In this document: positions 35,007-44,672 of the stretch, in pieces
Layout: the number at the start of each line of letters is the position of its first letter
Position numbering within the stretch: the first letter of the stretch is position 1
Source: Actinoallomurus purpureus
GTDB taxonomy: Bacteria; Actinomycetota; Actinomycetes; Streptosporangiales; Streptosporangiaceae
Length of the DNA: 64,000 nt
Assembly: GCF_024055795.1 (NCBI RefSeq)
Contig: NZ_JAMXMY010000016.1
Coordinates: forward strand, 62,001 to 126,000
Direction: 5' to 3'
Notes under the pieces: generated by a model
What the model was told of the DNA's origin: nothing
Databases searched by the model: none
The model's input: the letters and a program-made list of their open reading frames with translations, nothing else
Position numbers and translations under genes: made by a program

Positions 35007-35213
35007 GCCCGATGGTCGTGACCCGCCGTCGCGGTGGGCCCGGCGATGACCGGCGGGGCAAGTGGTCTACCCCAGGGAGGCACAGACTGGCCCTTTTCGG
35101 GCATTCACCACTTCTCCTAATGTGCCGCCCATGAGCAGTGCATGGTTCGAGCGTCCGGTCCTGGCCGGCCGCCCGCGACCGGCTTCGGGCACGGCTCGGG
35201 GCGGCCTGACCAC

Positions 35214-35245
35214 GATCCCCGGGCCGGTGGGCCGGCCCGGGGATC
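35214..35245 (-). terminator. Hairpin terminator, serine hydrolase gene
   Basis: Perfect 14-bp stem GATCCCCGGGCCGG / CCGGCCCGGGGATC with loop TGGG, six bases past the minus-strand stop. Being symmetric it may also end transcripts from the SPW gene. Confidence 0.7.
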
Positions 35246-35251
35246 TCTCAG

Positions 35252-36703
35252 CTAACGCTTGCGGGCGAGGTACCCCGTGCTCTCGTACTGGTCGATGGCC
35301 AGGCCGAGCTTGGCGTACTTCTCGCTGTAGGCCACCGGGTGCGCGGCGGGCTGCGTCGGCGGGCGGTTGGGGTCCTGGTACTGGTCACCGAGGTTGGAGA
35401 AGATCACGATGATGTAGTTCCGGCCGTTCTTGCCGGGCAGGGACTTGACGATGCCCGCGTCACTGCCGGAGTTGTTGACCAGGCCGGTCTTGTGCGCGAA
35501 CGTCACCTCGGCCTTGTCGTTGCAGGGCCGCACGTCGTGGGCGTAGGCGTCGCCGTCGACCGTGACCGTGCCGTCGGCGGCGATCCACCGCGACGGGGTC
35601 ACCTGCGGGATGCCCGGAGCCGGGTAGTCCGCGCCGCACCAGTCCGTGGTGGACAGCACGTCGTTCATGCCCTGGTCGCCGAGCTCCTTCTTGAAGAACT
35701 CACGGGACGAGGGGCTGAGCACGTCGCTGGTGACCGCCTGGCCGTTCGGCGCCGTCCACACGGTGCCGGGCGCCCCGTTGATGAGCGTGAGCAGCTTGGC
35801 GGTGTCGAGGGAGCTCATCGTGACCGGGTTGCTCCAGTGCCCGCCGTTGGCCGGGTTGGTCTCCTTGACCTGCAGCGTCTCCAGACCCAGGTCCTGGAAC
35901 GTCTGGTTGAGGTCATTGACGGCGTCGTGGTCCCACAGCATCTTCAACAGCGCACACGAGGCCGGGTTGGAGGACCACGTCAGCGAGTCGTCCACGTAGT
36001 TGCGGATCGTGTTGCTCGTCGCACCACCGCACAGCGAACTGGTCGCGGTGGGGTTGTAGGCGTAGGTGTCGTCGAGCTTGATGACGCCCTTGTCGACCAG
36101 CCGCAGCACCCCGAAATTGATCATCAGCTTCAGGACCGAGGCCGGGTAGGGCAGCATGAAGTCGGTCGAGGCGTTCTCCCGCCCGGGCACCACGTCGATC
36201 GTGCCCTGAGCGTGGTTGGTGTACCAGCCCGCGTCGTCCCACTGCCGCCACCGCACGTCGCTGGTGTGGAGGTTCTTGTCGACCGAGACGACCTTGCCGT
36301 GCGGGTACTGCGGGCTCATCAGCACCGTGCCCGACGAGATCGGCCGGTTGTTCTGGTCGAGCTCGATGACGGTGGCGTCCAACTGCGGCTGCTGGGAGAT
36401 CGGCTGGTCGCCGGCCGCCGCGGCATACGTCTTGGCACGCTGCTCCGGCGTCTTGGCGTCCTTGTCGACCGAGTTCGCCTTCAACGTCCGCGCGGCGGCG
36501 GCCGTGGTGGGCGGATCGGTGTCGATGACCTCCTGGAACTTCAGGCCGTCCATCGTCTGCTGGAGCTTGTCCGCGATGGCGCTGATGGGCGGCGGGTCCG
36601 TGTCGGCGTGCGCCGCCCGAGTCGGCGCGACGGCCGACCCCAGCAGCGCGCCGGCGGCCACGAGACCGACCAGACCCCGATTACATATGCGAGAGATATG
36701 CAT
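35252..36703 (-). CDS. Secreted serine hydrolase of the class A beta-lactamase/PBP fold
   Basis: A 483-residue exported protein (signal peptide to ~residue 33, ending APTRAAHA). The catalytic SxxK is S189-V-L-K192 within YPASVLKLM, and the KTG triad is in FAHKTGLVNNSG. A ~150-residue N-terminal extension precedes the hydrolase domain. The family contains beta-lactamases and peptidoglycan hydrolases/esterases; the absence of a clear Glu166 omega loop motif leaves the substrate open. No good ribosome-binding site precedes the ATG at 36703, but the signal peptide begins here and the upstream frame is low-complexity. Confidence 0.75.
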   Translation of the reverse strand: MHISRICNRGLVGLVAAGALLGSAVAPTRAAHADTDPPPISAIADKLQQTMDGLKFQEVIDTDPPTTAAAARTLKANSVDKDAKTPEQRAKTYAAAAGDQPISQQPQLDATVIELDQNNRPISSGTVLMSPQYPHGKVVSVDKNLHTSDVRWRQWDDAGWYTNHAQGTIDVVPGRENASTDFMLPYPASVLKLMINFGVLRLVDKGVIKLDDTYAYNPTATSSLCGGATSNTIRNYVDDSLTWSSNPASCALLKMLWDHDAVNDLNQTFQDLGLETLQVKETNPANGGHWSNPVTMSSLDTAKLLTLINGAPGTVWTAPNGQAVTSDVLSPSSREFFKKELGDQGMNDVLSTTDWCGADYPAPGIPQVTPSRWIAADGTVTVDGDAYAHDVRPCNDKAEVTFAHKTGLVNNSGSDAGIVKSLPGKNGRNYIIVIFSNLGDQYQDPNRPPTQPAAHPVAYSEKYAKLGLAIDQYESTGYLARKR

Positions 36704-37070
36704 GATCGACACGCTAGTGAACAAGATCAACAGCGAGCCGATCTTTTCCGGATCTCCGTTATGTGATCTATCTCCCTGACCAAACCTGCAAGAAATCTCT
36801 CGCCCGGGATCCTCGCCGGCCCGATGCGACCGCCGGTCGCCGCGCGAAGGCGCACGGCGACCGCCAGTGGTCAAGCTCCGGGTATTTGCCGAAACGGCAA
36901 GAGGGTTCGCGTCGGTCCCGCCGCCGGCCGCATGCTCGGAATCGAGCCGTAGGGCCTCGGTGGGTGCGGTGTCCGCTCCACCGGCAGCGCCGGCCGAAGG
37001 CATGGCCGTCCTCGCTCGAGGGCGGGGCCGGAAAAGCGGATGAGCGATCGAGCGGCCGTATCGTTGCCGG
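36704..37070. other. Intergenic stretch without recognised gene
   Basis: About 370 bases between the divergent serine hydrolase and phosphotransferase-like genes. The first ~90 bases are notably AT-rich and probably hold the hydrolase promoter; the rest shows no coding frame with a start signal and no repeat. Confidence 0.5.
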
Positions 37071-38021
37071 GTGCCGAACGACTCCTTGCCGGCGGCGGCC
37101 ACGGAAGCGCAGTTCGCGACCGTGCGCCGAGACGAGGCGCGGCTCCGGCCGGGCGTCCTGGCGCTGTGCCGCCGCCTCGGGCGAAGCGGCGCCGACGTCA
37201 CGCGCTTTCCGGACGGCTCACTGCCCGTCTACGCCGTCGGAGACCGGCTCGTGCTCAAGCTCTATCCGCCGATCGCACGGGAGCGCGGGCAGATCGAGGA
37301 GCGTGTGCTGCGAACGATCGACGGACGACTGCCGGTCCCCACGCCGCGCGTCGAGGAGGCCGGTGGGTTCGGGACCTGGCGATACCTCCTGATGACGCGG
37401 TTGCGCGGCGAACCACTGACCGAGGTCTGGCCACGCACGGGCGAACGAGACCGCGACCGGCTCGCCGCACAACTCGGGACGGCCCTCGCCGCCCTGCATG
37501 AGATCCCCGTCCGCGCACTCGGCCCCCCGGACTGGCAGGGATTTCTCGCCGGTCAGCGGGTCGACTGCGTGGAACGCCAGCGCGCCCGCGGCCTGGACCC
37601 GGAGTGGGCGGCGCAGATCCCGGAGTTCCTCGACTCGGTGCCGCTTCCGCCGTCATCACCCGTGCTCCTGCACACGGAGGTCATGCGCGAGCATCTGCTG
37701 GTCGCCCCCGGGCCGGACGGCGGGTGGTCGCTGTCCGGGCTGTACGACTTCGAACCCGCCATGATGGGCGACCGCGAGTACGAGTTCGTCTCGGTGGGGC
37801 TGTTCGTCTCCCGCGGCGACCCGCGTTTCCTGCGCCACCTGCTCACCGCGTACGGATACTCCGGCGACCGGCTCGACGCGACGCTGCAGCGCCGCCTGCT
37901 CGCGTACGCGCTCCTGCACCGCTACAGCGACCTGTCCTGGTACCTGGAGGAGATGCCCGAACCGCCGGTGCCCAAGCTCGACGCGCTCGCCGCGCGCTGG
38001 TGGCCCCTGGATGCGCCATGA
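37071..38021 (+). CDS. Aminoglycoside-phosphotransferase-like kinase with altered catalytic motif
   Basis: A 316-residue protein of the APH/choline-kinase fold. Visible are the ATP-lysine strand VGDRLVLKLYPP, hinge LLMTRLRGEPL, the catalytic-loop region LLHTEVMREHLLV (~200) and the metal-binding DFEPAMMGDREYEF. In the canonical loop HxDxxxxN the Asp is replaced by Glu and the Asn by His, so either activity is changed or this is a subfamily with its own rules. Hygromycin-kinase-like proteins are the closest relatives I can name. Starts with GTG; no strong ribosome-binding site. Single gene. Confidence 0.6.
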   Translation: MPNDSLPAAATEAQFATVRRDEARLRPGVLALCRRLGRSGADVTRFPDGSLPVYAVGDRLVLKLYPPIARERGQIEERVLRTIDGRLPVPTPRVEEAGGFGTWRYLLMTRLRGEPLTEVWPRTGERDRDRLAAQLGTALAALHEIPVRALGPPDWQGFLAGQRVDCVERQRARGLDPEWAAQIPEFLDSVPLPPSSPVLLHTEVMREHLLVAPGPDGGWSLSGLYDFEPAMMGDREYEFVSVGLFVSRGDPRFLRHLLTAYGYSGDRLDATLQRRLLAYALLHRYSDLSWYLEEMPEPPVPKLDALAARWWPLDAP

Positions 38022-38194
38022 GCCCGCCGCGCAAGGCCATCTCATTCTGAGCGCTTAAGTCACAATGAAAATTTTTGATTGCCACTCAATCCGCCAGAAC
38101 GACGAGGCCCGTCCCCTCAATGATTTCGATCCCGTTATCCACAGTCCCGTCCGCGGGAACTCGGCGGCGCCGTACGGTCGGCCATGCTGAGACG

Positions 38195-39022
38195 GTGAAC
38201 AGTGACCGGTCGAATCCGCGGGAGCCGCCGCCTACGGCGTCGGAAAATGCGGTGCGCCTGGGGGCACTGATCCACTCGGGCCGCCTGGAGCGGCGGTGGT
38301 CGCTGCAGGACCTCGCCACCGCGTCCGGCGTCAGCGTCGCGACGATCTCACTCGTGGAGCGGGCGAGGGTCGGTGTCACCCTCGCCATGGTCGAGAAGAT
38401 CCTCGGCGCGATGGGGCTCGCGCTGCATCTGGAGGCCGAGCCCATGTGGGCGGGGATCGACACCGCGATCAGCGACACGGCGGGCAGACCCCTTGCGGAT
38501 CGCATGGCCGACTGGAAGATCGAACTGACATCGTTCGTGTCGTGGTTCGCACAGTTTCCCTGTCCTTACATGGCGGACGGCCTTATGGCGGCGGCGCTGC
38601 AGGGCGCTCCCGTGCCGGTGACCGCCTTCCAGATCGCGGTGGCCGACGACGATGACACGTTGGACGAGCTGATCTTCTTGCTGAACGACATGAAGGCTCA
38701 GCAATGGATGGCCAAATGGGCGGATTGGGTGGGCTATTCGAATGATCCTCGCGATTCCGAGACCCAGCCGGCGCGCTATCGCTGCATCCATGGCGAGCTG
38801 CACGTACGACTCGTCAAAAGTCTTTCTCCGACCCTGTGGGTGCAGCTCGATCAACTTCCCACCGGCGACTACCCGCCGAGATCACGGCTGCGGGAGATCC
38901 CCGTGCTCTCTGAGGTCAGACTGCCTGTCGCGCCGCTGACCGAGATCGAGACCGAAGGCCGCCACGCCCGGCGCATACTCGTCCGCATGCGGGCGCGGAC
39001 GAGTGCCCGGCCGGACCGCTGA
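38195..39022 (+). CDS. XRE-type HTH protein with nucleotidyltransferase-like C-terminal domain
   Basis: A 275-residue protein. HTH of the Cro/CI type at ~22-75 (RLERRWSLQDLATASGVSVA, TISLVERARVGVTLAMVEKI). The C-terminal ~180 residues (ADGLMAAALQGAPVPVTAFQ, ARYRCIHGELHVRLVK, RLPVAPLTEIE) have the spacing of minimal nucleotidyltransferase folds seen in AbiEii/type IV toxin-antitoxin proteins, but the catalytic GS...DxD motif is not evident; this reading is tentative. The gene and its AT-rich upstream (38040-38115) are lower in GC than neighbours, a sign of transfer. It converges on the Mrr-like nuclease gene with 17 bases between them. GTG start; an upstream start at 38075 is possible. Confidence 0.55.
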   Translation: MNSDRSNPREPPPTASENAVRLGALIHSGRLERRWSLQDLATASGVSVATISLVERARVGVTLAMVEKILGAMGLALHLEAEPMWAGIDTAISDTAGRPLADRMADWKIELTSFVSWFAQFPCPYMADGLMAAALQGAPVPVTAFQIAVADDDDTLDELIFLLNDMKAQQWMAKWADWVGYSNDPRDSETQPARYRCIHGELHVRLVKSLSPTLWVQLDQLPTGDYPPRSRLREIPVLSEVRLPVAPLTEIETEGRHARRILVRMRARTSARPDR

Positions 39023-39039
39023 TCGTTCCAGCGCATCGA

Positions 39040-39675
39040 TCATCCAAGCGGCGGTGGCCGGTCTCCGAGGAGCCAGTCGCCGAGACGGTTCCTGTCGATG
39101 AGGGTGATGCCGCAGAGGGCGGCCTCCTCGACCGCGTTCCTGCTGAAGGTGTTGTTGGTGACGAAGACGCCGCGCCGGCCGGCGTACGTGCCGTGGACGG
39201 CACCGACGAGACGCTGGATCTCCGGGCTGCCGACGGTCTTCGCCTGCCGCTTGCACTGCACGGCGATGGCCACGCCCTCCGGGCTGACCGCGATGACGTC
39301 GACGCCCCGGTCGCCGGAGCGGCCGGTCACCTGGACCCGCTTGTAGCCGTCCCGCCGCAGCAGGTCGGCGACGTGGTCCTCGAACTGCGCGCCGCTCATC
39401 GCGTCGATCACCTCGAGGCGCGAGCTCGCCGCGAGCGTCCGGAGCCATTGCCGGTGCCGGTGCCGGGCCCACAGGATGAGCGCCGGAACGGCGAGGACGA
39501 TCGCGACGCCGATGAGCACTAGGGCGTTTCGCAGGCCGACGGCCGCGCTGAAGACCACCCCGACCCCGAGAGCGAGCACGATCAGCCCGGTCTGCGAACT
39601 CGACGCCGACGGCTTCCGGCGCCTGGATCTCGACGCGGATGACTTCCGGCGCTTGGGCGGGGCGGTGCGGGCCAA
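39040..39675 (-). CDS. Membrane-anchored Mrr-type restriction endonuclease-like protein
   Basis: A 211-residue protein: a basic Arg/Lys/Ser-rich leader, two closely spaced TM helices (~30-48 and 50-69), then an Mrr catalytic domain. The PD-(D/E)xK-like site looks intact: E99 (SGAQFEDHVADLL), D126 (GDRGVDVIA) and Q140-C-K142. Such domains cut DNA, often methylated. With two helices in front, the nuclease faces the cytoplasm at the membrane. The TTG start has GGAGG five bases upstream. It begins 12 bases after the stop of the giant AAA ATPase gene, so it is the last gene of that operon. Confidence 0.8.
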   Translation of the reverse strand: MARTAPPKRRKSSASRSRRRKPSASSSQTGLIVLALGVGVVFSAAVGLRNALVLIGVAIVLAVPALILWARHRHRQWLRTLAASSRLEVIDAMSGAQFEDHVADLLRRDGYKRVQVTGRSGDRGVDVIAVSPEGVAIAVQCKRQAKTVGSPEIQRLVGAVHGTYAGRRGVFVTNNTFSRNAVEEAALCGITLIDRNRLGDWLLGDRPPPLG

Positions 39676-39687
39676 GGTGACCTCCGG

Positions 39688-42600
39688 TCAGGGGCGGCCG
39701 CCGGTGGCGCGGGTGATGGCGGTCTCGACGGCGGCGACGCGGTCGGCGAGGAGCCCGAGCGCGCCGACGGCCCTGGTCATCGGTTCGTCGTCCGCGCCGC
39801 CGAGGGCCTGGGAGCGCTGGAACGCCGCCTTGACCGTCGCCCAGCGCTCGGACTGCCCGGCGGTGAGCGTGCGGCGCAGCTCGCCCAGCTTGAGTAGGGT
39901 GGCCTCGGCGCCTGAGGCGAGGGTCTGGGCCTCGCCGACGTAGTGGTCGTCGATGACGGCCTCCATCTCGGCCTCGTTCATGACCGGCACGATCCGCTCG
40001 GCGAGCTTGTTCATGTTCCGGTACGAGCCCTGCAGCTGGAACGGCGGCTCGGTACGCGAGGCGTCGGCCTGGGCGGCCGAAGAGATGTACGCCCGGTTGG
40101 CGGACAGCACGACCTCCCGGACCCGCAGCAGCCTGCGCATCACGGCGGTGATCTGCTCGACCTCCGGGCCGGAGTACGGGTGGGCGAGCCGGTCCGGCGA
40201 CACGGTGGTGTCGCCCTGCGCGAGCCGTACGAACAGCTCGACGTCGCCCCGCTCCCGGGTGGACAGCGGCGCGAGCACCGGGTTGGAGGTGAGGGCGTTC
40301 TCCAGGTAGCTCAGCGCGAACAGGTCCTCGCGGCCGGACAGCACGTCGCCGAGGTTCCACACGTCGGCGCGGTTGGCCAGCATGTCGGGGATGCGGAAGC
40401 GCTGCCCGGACTCGGTGTACGGGTTGCCGGCCATGCAGACCGCGAAGCGCTTGCCGCGCAGGTCGTACGTGCGGGTGCGGCCGTCCCAGACGCCCTCGAT
40501 GCGGCGCTGGGCGTCACAGAGGGAGATGAACTTCTGCAGCAGCTCCGGCGAGGTGTGCTGGATGTCGTCGAGGTAGAGCAGCGCGTTGTTGCCCATCTCG
40601 AGCGCGAAGTTGATCTTCTCGACCTCCTGGCGGGCGGTCGCGTCGGGCGCGTCCGCCGGGTCCAGGGAGGTGACCGACGAGCCGAGGGCCGGCCCGTTGA
40701 CCTTGACGAACATCAGGCCGAGCCGGCCCGCGACGTACTCCATCAGCGTCGTCTTGCCGTAGCCGGGCGGGGAGATGAGCAGCAGCAGGCCCATCTGGTC
40801 GGTGCGCTTGGCGTCGCCGGCGGCCCCGAGCTGCTTGGCGAGGTTGTCGCCGATGAGCGGCAGGTACACCTCGTCCAGCAGCCGGTTGCGCACGAACGCG
40901 CTGAGCACGCGCGGCCGGTACTCCCCCAGGCGCAGCCGCTCCCGCTCCGCCGCGACCAGCTCGCCGCGCAGCCTCTGGTACGCCCGGTAGGCGGGCACGC
41001 GCTCGTCACGGAACCGGCGGATCCGGGCGACGCTCTCGTCCAGGCGCAGGTCCAGGCGGCGGCCGCTGATCCGCGGGTGCGCGCCGAGCAGGCCCTCGAC
41101 GGTCGCGGTAAGGGGCGCCGACACCTCGTACCGGTCGAGCGGGCCGCACAGCTCGATCGCCACGGCCTCGGCGAGGTCGTCGGCCGGGGCGCCGGTCGTG
41201 GCGAGGTACGAGCCGAGCCACGCCTCGATGAGCTGGTGACGGGGCGCCAGGCCGCCGCCCTTGAGGGCGCGCAGGTCGTCGCGGTAGCCCGGGGAGTCGC
41301 CGAGCGCCGTACGGAAGCCGTCGAGCAGCGAGCGCGCCCCGGCGCCGGTGACGAACCCGGCGGGCTCGCTCGCGAGCTCCTCGAAGAGGTACTCCCCGAC
41401 CAGGTCACCGGTGTCCCCCGGCGGGAGGATCCGGGTGGCGGCGTCGGGGCCGTGCAGGGCGTGGGCGGTCAGGAAGGCGAGCGCGGCAGCGGTCAGCTCG
41501 GTGCGGAGCGCCCCGGCCGCGGGCGCGTCGCCGAAGACGGCGCGGGCGCGGGCCAGCGACGCGGCACGGGTCGTCCACGATCCGCGCGCCGCCTCCTCGG
41601 TGCCGTGCGCCCAGAACAGCTGGGCGGCGGCGCGGGCGGCGGGCGGGTAGCGCAGCAGACCGGCGCCGTCGTGCAGCCGCAGCAGCGCGTCGAGGATCAG
41701 CGCGGCGTCGTGGTCGTGCACGCCGCGCTCGTACCCCTCGTCGTAGCGGGCCTCGGCGGCGGTGCGGACGACGGCGAGCAGATCCCCTTCTTCGGCCGCA
41801 CGGCGCAGGACGTCCCGGGGCGTGGCGGCGAGGACCTCCGCCGCCAGGTACTCCCCGCGGTACACCTCGGGCGTCTCGGAGACCAGCGTCTGGTCCCAGT
41901 ACGGGCGGGTCGCCCCGAAGGCGGGGTCGCGGACCGGTGACCGGTAGTCGGTGGCGGTGACGGCGTACGCCATGCCGCCGTCGTGCGGGACGAGGGTCAG
42001 GTCGACGGGCTGGGTGTTGACCGCGAACCGGTGCGCGCCGAGCCGGATGCTCTCGCCGCCGTCCTCGTACAGGTCGACGCGGTCGCGCAGGGTCCGGCCC
42101 GCCTCCTGCCGGGCGGTCTTGAGCAGGCCGTCGAGCTCCTCGGCGCGTACGGCGTCACCCGCGGCGCGGAGCTGCTCGACGACGGAGCGCACCTTCTCCA
42201 CCATCGGATCGGCGGCGAAGTAGGCGTTGATCTCGTCGAGGGAGCCGAGGGCGACGGCCCGGCGGCGTACGCCGGCGAGGATCCTCGACGCGGACTCGGC
42301 CAGCCGGTCGGCGCGGCGGGCGCGTTCGTCCAGCAGCGTCTGCTTGCGCGCGGAGAACGCCTCGTAGGCCTCTTCGCGCTTGGCGGTGAGCTCGGCGACG
42401 AAGTCGTCGAACTCGGCGAACCGGGACTCGAGGTTCTCCAGCTGGAGCATCACGCGGCCGAGCTGGTCGTCGCAGGCGTCGGGCGTGTCCGCCATGGCCA
42501 GCGCGCCGGTGACGGCCTGGCCGAGCAGGGCGAACTCGGCCGCGAACGCCGCGCGTCCCTCGGCGTCCAGGAGCTCCCGGCGGCGGGCGTCCAGGGTGGC

Positions 42601-44625
42601 CTGGGACCGGTTGATACCGGCGAGCACCTCGCCGACCCGCTCCAGGATCGAGGTGCGCACGGTCGCGTCGGCGATGTCGAGAGTGCCGACGATGTCGGTG
42701 ACGACCTCCAGGCCCTCGTACTGCTCGGCCAGCCGCTCGAGGATCGGGGCGGCCTCGGCCGTCGTGGCCATCGCCTCGATCGCGGCGAGCAGCCGGTCGA
42801 TCTCCTCGTGGTAGGCGGTGAACGCCTCCGGCTCGCGCAGGAACTCGACCGCGCGGCGGCCGGTGGCGGCCAGCTCGTCGCTCAGCCGGTCGGCCAGGCC
42901 GTCGATCCGCGCGAGGTCGGCGTACCGCATGTCGCGGAGGGTGACGAGGCGGCCCTGGGCACGGCGCAGCCCGGTCAGCCGGGTCACCCAGCCGTCGGCG
43001 GTGTCCGGAGAGTCGCCGCGGGTCAGCCGGATCAGGGTGGTGATCTTCTCGTCGGTCTCGGCAAGCGCGGCGGCGGCCTGCGCGGTGAGGCGCTGGACGG
43101 TCTCGCACTCCTCGAGCACCTGCCCGGCCGTGGCCCGTACGTCGGTGAGCGGGGCGCGCAGGTCGCCGAGTTCCGGGTCGCCGAGCCAGTGGAAGTGATC
43201 GAAGGCGCGCTCGCAGCCGGCGATCAGCGCCTCGAACACGCCCGCCGAGGGCGTGGTCTCCTCCACCATGCGGGCCACCGACAGGCCGTCGGAGATCCCC
43301 CGGACCAGGTCGGCGTTGCCCACGCGTTCCAGCGGCCCGGTGCCGGCCGGCTGGGCCGCCGCGTACGCGTCCGACAGGTACGGCGTCTGCCAGACCTGCA
43401 TCGTGTGCACGCGGGTCGGCTCGCCTGCGTCCGCGCGGAAGACGACGAGCGTGCCGTCGTCGAACAGCGAGTGGCCGTGGCAGGAGATCGGGGTGGCGAC
43501 CTCCTTGCGGATCACGTTGTACGGCAGCAGGAGGTACCGGCCGGCCTCGCGGGCGTGGAAGACGTACAGCACGTCCTCACCGTTGGTGGAGCGGATGACC
43601 CGCTCGTACTCCAGCCGGTCCACGTCGGTGTCGAACGTCTTGGCCGCGCCGGTCACCAGGTAGTAGCCGCCGGGGAAGATGATGCCGTGGTCCTCCGGCA
43701 GCCGCCGGCAGGCCTGCCCGATGCCGTCGAGGCGCACGACCGTCTTCACGCGCGTGTTGAAGACGAGGTAGCGCCAGTCGTTCTCCTTGTACGGGCGGAC
43801 GCGCAGCAGGATGAGCGCGCCGACGCGGGCGTACTGGACCTCGGCGTCGGCGAGACTCTGCAGCGGCTCGTCGACCGGCTCGCGGTAGATGCCCTCGCCG
43901 GTCTCGGTGTTGTTCTCGACCTTGACGGTGAGGTCGCCGCCGACCGTCTCGACGAAGACCTCGTCCTCGATCGAGATGTGCGGGTGGCGGCCGAGGACGT
44001 GGTCGTCGCGGGTGGTCTCGACCCACTCGAAGTCGTACGGGGGCGGGAAGACGTGGTCGGTCTCGCCCAGGTTGTCCTGATAGGTGGCGGTGCCGTCGAC
44101 GTCGACGGTCCAGCGCAGCACGCGGGTGTCGTGCTCGGCGGCCAGACCGGTCTGGAACACCGCCAGGAGCCGGCCCTCCGGCCTCCGCAGCTGCAGCAGC
44201 CGGGCGTCGCGGTAGTAGCGGTACAGCTCCCCGAAGTCGCGCTCGAAGCCCGGGTCGCGCAGCAGTCCCGGCGCGTCGTCGGTGGCCTCGAACCGGAACT
44301 CATCCCCGTCCCAAACGAACCGGTACAGGGCGAACACGTCGCCGACGGCCGTCTGCGGCCGCAACCCGATGAACACGTTGAAGCCGAACAGCATGAGCCC
44401 GCCGACCGCGACGATGTCGCGCGGCACGCAGTTGTGCTCGGTACGGATCCTTTCGGTGCCGACCAGCCGCAGCTCCGTGCCGCCGAACACCTCCAGCCGC
44501 CGGGCGTTCAACGCCTCGGCCCGCCGGACCAGCTCCTTGGCCTGCTCGCCGAGCCGGGCGCGGAGCACCTCGTAGGTGCCCGCGTCCAGCTCCGGCGCGG
44601 CAGGCGTCTCCCCGCCCTCGGTCAC
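39688..44625 (-). CDS. Giant AAA ATPase of the so-called DNA-repair ATPase family
   Basis: A 1645-residue protein. Residues 1-~480 are a beta-rich domain of unknown type (GHPHISIEDEVFVETVGGDL, HGIIFPGGYYLVTGAAKTFD), ~490-900 are mostly helical/coiled coil, and the C-terminal part (~1250-1560) is a MoxR-like AAA module with Walker A PPGYGKTTLMEYVAG (~1287), Walker B ALLYLDDIQHTSPE (~1350) and AGNPYTESGQRFRIPDML. I recall this architecture being annotated as DNA repair ATPase and found beside flotillins; experimental function is unknown to me. GTG start with AAGGA five bases upstream. It follows the flotillin gene by 47 bases and precedes the membrane nuclease by 12. Confidence 0.75.
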   Translation of the reverse strand: MTEGGETPAAPELDAGTYEVLRARLGEQAKELVRRAEALNARRLEVFGGTELRLVGTERIRTEHNCVPRDIVAVGGLMLFGFNVFIGLRPQTAVGDVFALYRFVWDGDEFRFEATDDAPGLLRDPGFERDFGELYRYYRDARLLQLRRPEGRLLAVFQTGLAAEHDTRVLRWTVDVDGTATYQDNLGETDHVFPPPYDFEWVETTRDDHVLGRHPHISIEDEVFVETVGGDLTVKVENNTETGEGIYREPVDEPLQSLADAEVQYARVGALILLRVRPYKENDWRYLVFNTRVKTVVRLDGIGQACRRLPEDHGIIFPGGYYLVTGAAKTFDTDVDRLEYERVIRSTNGEDVLYVFHAREAGRYLLLPYNVIRKEVATPISCHGHSLFDDGTLVVFRADAGEPTRVHTMQVWQTPYLSDAYAAAQPAGTGPLERVGNADLVRGISDGLSVARMVEETTPSAGVFEALIAGCERAFDHFHWLGDPELGDLRAPLTDVRATAGQVLEECETVQRLTAQAAAALAETDEKITTLIRLTRGDSPDTADGWVTRLTGLRRAQGRLVTLRDMRYADLARIDGLADRLSDELAATGRRAVEFLREPEAFTAYHEEIDRLLAAIEAMATTAEAAPILERLAEQYEGLEVVTDIVGTLDIADATVRTSILERVGEVLAGINRSQATLDARRRELLDAEGRAAFAAEFALLGQAVTGALAMADTPDACDDQLGRVMLQLENLESRFAEFDDFVAELTAKREEAYEAFSARKQTLLDERARRADRLAESASRILAGVRRRAVALGSLDEINAYFAADPMVEKVRSVVEQLRAAGDAVRAEELDGLLKTARQEAGRTLRDRVDLYEDGGESIRLGAHRFAVNTQPVDLTLVPHDGGMAYAVTATDYRSPVRDPAFGATRPYWDQTLVSETPEVYRGEYLAAEVLAATPRDVLRRAAEEGDLLAVVRTAAEARYDEGYERGVHDHDAALILDALLRLHDGAGLLRYPPAARAAAQLFWAHGTEEAARGSWTTRAASLARARAVFGDAPAAGALRTELTAAALAFLTAHALHGPDAATRILPPGDTGDLVGEYLFEELASEPAGFVTGAGARSLLDGFRTALGDSPGYRDDLRALKGGGLAPRHQLIEAWLGSYLATTGAPADDLAEAVAIELCGPLDRYEVSAPLTATVEGLLGAHPRISGRRLDLRLDESVARIRRFRDERVPAYRAYQRLRGELVAAERERLRLGEYRPRVLSAFVRNRLLDEVYLPLIGDNLAKQLGAAGDAKRTDQMGLLLLISPPGYGKTTLMEYVAGRLGLMFVKVNGPALGSSVTSLDPADAPDATARQEVEKINFALEMGNNALLYLDDIQHTSPELLQKFISLCDAQRRIEGVWDGRTRTYDLRGKRFAVCMAGNPYTESGQRFRIPDMLANRADVWNLGDVLSGREDLFALSYLENALTSNPVLAPLSTRERGDVELFVRLAQGDTTVSPDRLAHPYSGPEVEQITAVMRRLLRVREVVLSANRAYISSAAQADASRTEPPFQLQGSYRNMNKLAERIVPVMNEAEMEAVIDDHYVGEAQTLASGAEATLLKLGELRRTLTAGQSERWATVKAAFQRSQALGGADDEPMTRAVGALGLLADRVAAVETAITRATGGRP

Positions 44626-44672
44626 GTGGTTCCTTCGGTCCTCGTGGTCGTCCGGTCGCTCGGTCCGGTCGC

